From Dryococelus australis (taxonomy: Eukaryota > Arthropoda > Insecta > Phasmatodea > Phasmatidae): a DNA stretch of 64,000 bases. Shown in pieces: positions 58,621-64,000 of the stretch (the stretch's first letter is position 1; each line of letters starts with the position of its first letter). Position numbers and translations under genes: made by a program. The stretch is from assembly GCA_029891345.1 (NCBI GenBank), contig CM057009.1:307746666-307810665 (forward strand). The letters run 5' to 3'. Below the pieces are notes generated by a model. The model saw only the letters and a program-made list of their open reading frames with translations, searched no databases and was not told the DNA's origin.

Positions 58621-59239
58621 TTCAGTAAGCCAGTTTCCTTGGACTCTGCACTTAGATGGCGCACAATCGAAGCATTGCATTCCATGTCAAACATCAGTCA
58701 TGAGATTTATTACGGATACACCAACTTAGTCCGTCAATCTGTAGATGTTTCGCTTTCTCCAATATGTGTCTACTACCAAGGTCTCCTTCATGCAGATTTG
58801 TATACTTTCTGAGGTCGAAAAAATGTGTAACGTCTAGTTACTCCTGACGAAAATTTTCACCGTAAATGAGAGCCCCTTGAGAGAACCACCCCCCTCCAAT
58901 AATGTATATCAGTAGCATAATACAGTTGCCTTGTGTTGAATATCTGACGAAAAACTGACTTCAGATATCAAAAGTTGCTCCTAATTAGTGCTACAACCTA
59001 TATTGTGCATAAACCAAATTAATGATCGCTCAGCACAAAGGTAAACTCATTTGGAAAATATTGATCAACACTAACGAATCGCACGAGTACAACGAATGTA
59101 GTCACAGAGCACGCCATAACCTGACAAGTGCCCTGTTTGCATTAAATATGGTTTGCTAGGGGGCATGTATGTCCCTCCATCATGCATATCTGCAAGATAC
59201 CGTTTAAAGCTTTAGTAGCAGTGTGAGCCAGAAAGCCAA

Positions 59240-60265
59240 GTTCAGTAAACTCGCAGCATGCCCCGACTTTACATTCGACAAGCCTTTGCCCTGCTGGATA
59301 AGTTTGGGGTCCGAAAGGCAGGTTAGACGTTTCGGCCCATTGCTCACCACTTGAACGGCGCTGCCTACAATGTGAGTCGTTGTTGAACACCGTGTGAACA
59401 GGAAAGTGCACAAAGTGGTCGAGAAGACTCGGGTCGACCCCAGCGTATCACCAGGAGGGAGGATATTTTCGTAATGCGACAGGATGTAAGCACTCCACGG
59501 GAATCACTGCGCCCCATCCAGGGACATGTCATGGCAGCTGGGGATATGCCTGTGTCCACCAGTACAATATCCAGGCTGCCCGCAGAGCAGAATATGTCGT
59601 CGCGGCATCCATTACGACTTCCATCATTACAATCTGAACATTGCCGAGCATGTGTGACCTTTAGCCGGGATTGGACTGCATGGTAGTTAGCAGATTGGCA
59701 AAAAGTATTCTTCAGCGACGAATCATGGTTCGGCCTCGATAAAGACGACTGCCGAATTCGATTCTGGAGACGTCCTGACAAACATTGTAATTCACGTTTC
59801 ATTGTAGAATGGTGCACCACTCCCAACGAGACGTGTAATGGTGTAGTGTGACATTTTATATGAATCACACGCCCCAGTGTTAGTGGATGAAGGAACTCTG
59901 ATGGCACAGCGATACACTGAGGAAATTTTTCGACCAAGTGTATTTATTCCTTGTGCTGTTTGACAACCTCCTTTTCTAGCAGGATAATGCCCGACCTTAC
60001 ACAGCATGAATACCTCTGGCCTGACTACATAATGTCAACATAATTCCTTGTCAGCAAGGTTCCCAGACCTCTCGCCCATCGAGTCCTTTTGGGACCAGAT
60101 TGCACAGCAACTTGGGCCAGCTGCATCTTCTGCAGATTTGGAGGGTCAGTGGAACCAGCTGTAGCAGAATCTTCCTCAGGATAACTTCCAACGTCTGTAT
60201 ACATCCATGCCCAACTATATCGCTGCCAGTCTCCTTGTCGCAGGTGGTCCAAAACCATACTAAGT
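59240..60265 (+). pseudogene. Tc1-like transposase pseudogene
   Basis: Readable in plus-strand frames, in order: a decayed HTH/linker region (59240-59700), VFFSDESWFGLDKDDCRIRF (about 59706-59765, first catalytic Asp), an altered second block, QDNARPYTA (59980-60006, second catalytic Asp), PDLSPIESFWDQIAQQLG (60063-60116, third catalytic position) and a C-terminal region near 60120-60265. Nearly full length for a Tc1-family protein of about 340 residues, but split by multiple stops and shifts. The 190-codon minus-strand frame at 59365-59937 is its shadow. Confidence 0.8.
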
Positions 60266-60269
60266 TCAC

Positions 60270-61479
60270 CCTTTAAGAGTTGGTCCCCTGCAATATATGA
60301 TTGGCATGGTACAATATTTTGATAATTTCTGTGTACATAATTCCATGTCCTGTGCCCACCACATAGGTGCCCTTGCGATAGCATCTTAAAGTTGATATTT
60401 TTTTTTTGCATATTGGTGTATTTGGCAATCCCAAATATGCAAGCAGATGATCCTCCTGTAGTTTGTTTTGCCTTCTGGTGTATTCTGGATCAAAGAAGAA
60501 TACTGTGCTCAAGTGGAACCTGGGAGGAGAGTGCTCATTTCTTAAAAGAGAAAAAGAAGCCCTGTAATATACAGGAAATAGAGAAAGGACAGTAGACTTC
60601 CTAGTCAGGCTTCATGATCACGGGACCAAACTTTCTGTAAATATTAAACAAATTAAGGTTTACACAGCAAAAATTGCTTATCAAATTAGTGTACGAAATT
60701 TCATCGAGATCGACCAACAAAACTGTAAATAGAACTCCACATTAATTGATTTGAATGTGGATATATAATTTGATGCATTCGCTATATTTTTCTGAAAGGA
60801 GGCGTGTACCTGCTTTACAGAAATGCGTGGTTCGCGTCTTCCCAATGCTTTTATCTGTAGAGCTCGTCGCATTATATTAGGTCACTGTGTTAATAATTTT
60901 AGGTGCAGAAAATATAACAATAGTATTAGAATATAAAAATTATGGCATATTAAAATGCTTGAATATGGGGTGAATATATACTGTAGACATTCGACATGCA
61001 TAATTATCATGTTATCAGGGTGGTAGGTATATGAGTGGAATGTAAAAACATTGTTCGCGATGCCTAAAGTAAAAATTCATGGAACGCTTAATGTCAATTG
61101 AGATAGGCATGATCATAATTCTCTGTATTTAGAACTGCACGGAATTTTTCCCCAGATACAGTCTCAGTACAATTGTTTTCATACATGTCATAATTTTCGG
61201 TTTTCTTCCTGAGTAAAGGACATATAAGGAATACAATGGCTCGAAGTTACAGTATCCGCTTCTCATATTTATTTAATATATTTGTTTATTCAATGTTCCT
61301 AAGGCAATTTTTTTACATGTTAAGGATGGTTCTTTATGCGTTTATTTGACAGTACTTTCTGAGGATATTTGGTGGGTTTATTGACCAACATATGTGATTT
61401 CAAGTCATGTGTGTACGTCTCCTTTCTTTGTTTAAATTTCATCCTTGCGATTAGTGTTTTTAATGATTTTCCATTCCTA
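60270..61479. other. No recognised gene
   Basis: AT-rich with one T run (60399-60408). No recurrent sequence noticed. Confidence 0.4.
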
Positions 61480-62791
61480 CCCATATAGCAAGCCACAGTC
61501 CGCCGACTGTGGTTTTACTGCTTGCACTGCTGGATGACTGCTGGCACTGAAAACTTATGGGTTTACACTAATGGCCGTGTTATGGCTGACTGCTGGCAAC
61601 AGGACACTTGGCATGCCATTTATAGCCCATTGATGGAATTTTGATGGAAACGAAATTATGATTGAGAGTAGGTAGCCTATTAATGGCCCATAAATGGCTT
61701 ATCAACTGTATTCCAGCAATTTCCGCACATAACCTATTCTTATTGCTGGTAAAATTGTGGGTAGCAATCTATAGGCCATTTGATGGCTGTGAAGTGGTAC
61801 ATCTATGAGCCATTGCTTGTGCTATTTGTCTTATTATGGGAATTTTTATGGCTCCCACTTTTCGCAAATTGCTTCTTTAAACTACACACACATGCATATG
61901 TATATATGTGTTTCTAATATAATTATAGATTATCTGTAACTACACTGCGATGGAAATATTTATGGCAAAATGCTATAAATACAGCAACTGGTACTGAATA
62001 ATATGATAAATGAAATGTTTTTCATGTATGACTGCATGTCATTAAAATGAGAAGTTAAAAATAATCTATATAACCACATTTGAAAAATTAACTTTGAAGT
62101 GCTTTGTTGTTTCACATGACTAAAATACTCATAACTGGCCATTGCGTTTCAAAACAGGTGAACAGCATACAGGCGACATACATACTTCGAAATATTACAT
62201 TAAAGGCAAGAGTTTTGGGTTAGCATCGCGATTCATGTAGGAAGATTTCTATCAATGTCAGTATATTTGTTGTTTATCTGCATCTTTTTAAAAACTGATT
62301 TGTTTGCATGGTAAATTTTAAGGCTATGGAATGACTGGTGTAATCTATATTATATTAGTCTTTGTTAATAACTCATGTCCCAAAATATTATAAATTAGTT
62401 CGTCTAAACGAAAGAGTACACAGTGGAGTAATGGTTAGCATGCTGAGCTGTCAAAGTAAGGGGTGTGGGTTCGAGCCCCCTCTCCTGCAATGCTAAGCAT
62501 AAGAATAATGTTCAAAAAAATTATCTTTAAAAGATACAGTTAGACATATGGTATAAGCATGGTTAGCCATCAGATGGCTGTGAAATAGTACATCCATTTG
62601 CCATTGCTGTTGTAAGCATATGTGTTGACCACACCTAGCCCAGTTATGGGCAGAGTATGACTAGTTATTGGTGCCACTTCAGGCCCAGCAATGGTGCTGG
62701 TCATGCTGGGTGCATGCCAGCTGTTGGCCAAGAGTTGGCTTGACATCCGACTGTAAATCATCAATGGGCCATATGTGGTTTGCTACATGGG
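61480..62791. mobile_element. TA-flanked non-autonomous element with ~18-bp TIRs
   Basis: Left end CCCATATAGCAAGCCACA (61480-61497); the right end on the other strand is CCCATGTAGCAAACCACAT (62791-62773). TA abuts both ends (61478-61479; 62792-62793). Internal GATGGCTGTGAAxTxGTACATC occurs twice (about 61782-61803 and 62574-62595) with GCCATTGCT after each, so either two partial copies flank an insert or the element is internally repeated. No coding frame. A tRNA-like SINE lies inside. Confidence 0.65.
62410..62500 (+). mobile_element. tRNA-like SINE head inside the TIR element
   Basis: GTGGAGTAATGGTTAGCATG...GAGC acts as an A box, and GGGTTCGAGCCCC (about 62467-62479) is a strong B box. Its acceptor-like ends do not pair well and no CCA or anticodon assignment is possible, so I call a SINE head and not a functional tRNA. 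Confidence 0.55.
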
Positions 62792-63184
62792 TATTTATTC
62801 TTGGAGGTGATAAACATTGATTTTTTGCATTATTTTATAAATCTCGTCTGCTACAGTATTTTACGACTCTCGCTTTTCAATATATCATACAAAATTTTCA
62901 CTGTCTCGTTTTAGATTACCTACTCGGGGAACAATAATTCCTCTGCTTGTATATATGTATAGCTACTTCCAGACTTGTAACTCAGTTGATATCTGGACTG
63001 TGAAGAGGGAACATCATATCGACCCAATATGGAATGTATTCCGGAACATGTTTGTTTAGTTACTGTGTGAAGAAATTTTGCTAAAATTCTCGGCGACATG
63101 ATGTCAACTGTATTAAGAATGTTTAGTGTGCTACTTTCGCATATGAAAATGCAAATCTCACTTTGGTCAGTGAACTGACAACCT

Positions 63185-63690
63185 CAAAAGTCATCTCAAA
63201 TCCTGCACTGGTCTCCCTTCACCACCTGCTAAGTTTAAATGTCAACATTGCATCAGAGTTGTATTGGCATATTAACTGATGGGACCCACACTGGAAAATC
63301 TTCGAAGGAGGAGACTTCAGCTGTGAATGCTGTAGGCAGTTTGTTGCTTTCATCAAGAATCCCAAACAGCTACTGCGACAAGACTTGCATAAATGCTAAT
63401 AAATGATGAATTTATGAAATGTACGCATGTGTAAAAAGTATCATCCGAATGGTATTTCGATGTGAGAAGCGGTCTAATAGTTTGCATGAACCAACAGCTT
63501 AAATAGACATTTTAAACGACGTAAAGGAACTGCATCATCCCCGTTGTTGAACGAGCCGCCCATACATCCTTTTTGCAGTTTACAGAGGAGGTTGGTCCTA
63601 GTGCAGCTTCGAGTGACGAATCAGAAGCTATGCCTACCAATTCGCCATCTGACCATGCATCGCAACATACTAAAGTAACTTGTGTGATGA
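63185..63690 (+). pseudogene. C2H2 zinc-finger remnant
   Basis: AKFKCQHCIRVVLAY (about 63224-63270), then HTGKSSKEET in another phase, FSCECCRQFVAFIKNPKQLL with RQDLHKC (63310-63400), MCKKYHPNG and SLNRHFKRRKG (about 63497-63530). The series has the C..C...F.....L..H and H-TGK-type linker pattern of tandem C2H2 fingers. A Ser/Glu-rich frame (EEVGPSAASSDESEAMPTNS, about 63580-63650) follows. Stops split the fingers. No foldback arm is seen, though the window ends nearby. Confidence 0.6.
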
Positions 63691-64000
63691 ACCCAAATAT
63701 AAATTGATTTTTTTCTGATGCAATCTGCATGCCAGGGCCTTATAAAATATTGCTGTGCTCCGAATCTGATAGCTTAATCGAAAGATGTTTGTTCATTTTC
63801 GACATATATTAAACAAAATTTAATAAACCAACTTACATAGGAGGTAGAAAATATGGTGCTCTAAAATACAGTACAATATACAGCTGGAATGCAACCGGTA
63901 GTAAACAACAGGCATAAAATGATCAGCAACCAGAGAAGGTATTCAAGACCTCGAATGTATATGTTATCGGAAAGAGCTTTGAAAAAACATAAAGAGGTTA

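Noticed and set aside
59365-59937. 190-codon minus-strand frame, second longest in the window
   Set aside because: Antisense shadow of the Tc1 pseudogene, whose ordered motifs are on the plus strand.
62410-62490. Functional tRNA gene
   Set aside because: Good B box but no consistent acceptor or anticodon stem; lies inside a TIR element.

Overview
The window looks like intergenic DNA from a large, AT-rich, repeat-laden arthropod genome, most probably an insect. It carries tRNA-derived SINEs with target-site duplications, TA-flanked MITEs, and decayed Tc1/mariner, piggyBac and PIF/Harbinger transposases, and no long uninterrupted gene. I recognise no host housekeeping gene, tRNA gene, rRNA or CRISPR array. 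Species assignment is inference; the sequence alone does not fix it.

Layout. 1-6.5 kb: AT-rich DNA, a 413-bp TA-flanked MITE, a Tc1 remnant and a diverged tandem array of about 285-bp period. 6.5-9.9 kb: the 5' part of a PIF/Harbinger transposase stops where a second element begins; that element carries the only long open frame here, a 290-residue Ser/Thr-rich protein with C2H2-like fingers. 9.9-27 kb: mostly uninformative AT-rich DNA with a palindrome-bearing 70-bp repeat array, tRNA-SINEs, a 134-bp tandem triplication and an orphan fragment of foldback arm. 27.2-35.9 kb: a giant imperfect inverted repeat (element 1) with a decayed zinc-finger gene at its centre. 37.7-47.9 kb: another zinc-finger remnant, a mariner-like pseudogene, a piggyBac pseudogene, an unrecognised minus-strand coding-like cluster, a Tc1 fragment and a second copy of the MITE. 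48.05-56.9 kb: the largest structure, an 8.9-kb inverted repeat (element 2) with a decayed zinc-finger gene in each arm. 57-64 kb: a SINE-like sequence, a Tc1 pseudogene, a TA-flanked non-autonomous element holding another tRNA-like SINE, and a last zinc-finger remnant.

The main result is a family of foldback-like elements in three places (about 7.1-9.9, 27.2-35.9 and 48.05-56.9 kb). Shared parts include purine/pyrimidine-skewed GGTTGGT-type tracts, terminal segments rich in the nuclear-receptor half-site TCAAGGTCA, and, between elements 1 and 2, a protein with an acidic linker and a C-terminal PNELVD module. Element 3 links to element 2 through its terminal motifs and a VIG...HL...IY.DE protein segment. 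All copies except the 290-residue frame are broken by stops and frameshifts. Nothing here establishes how such elements move or whether the zinc-finger protein is involved.
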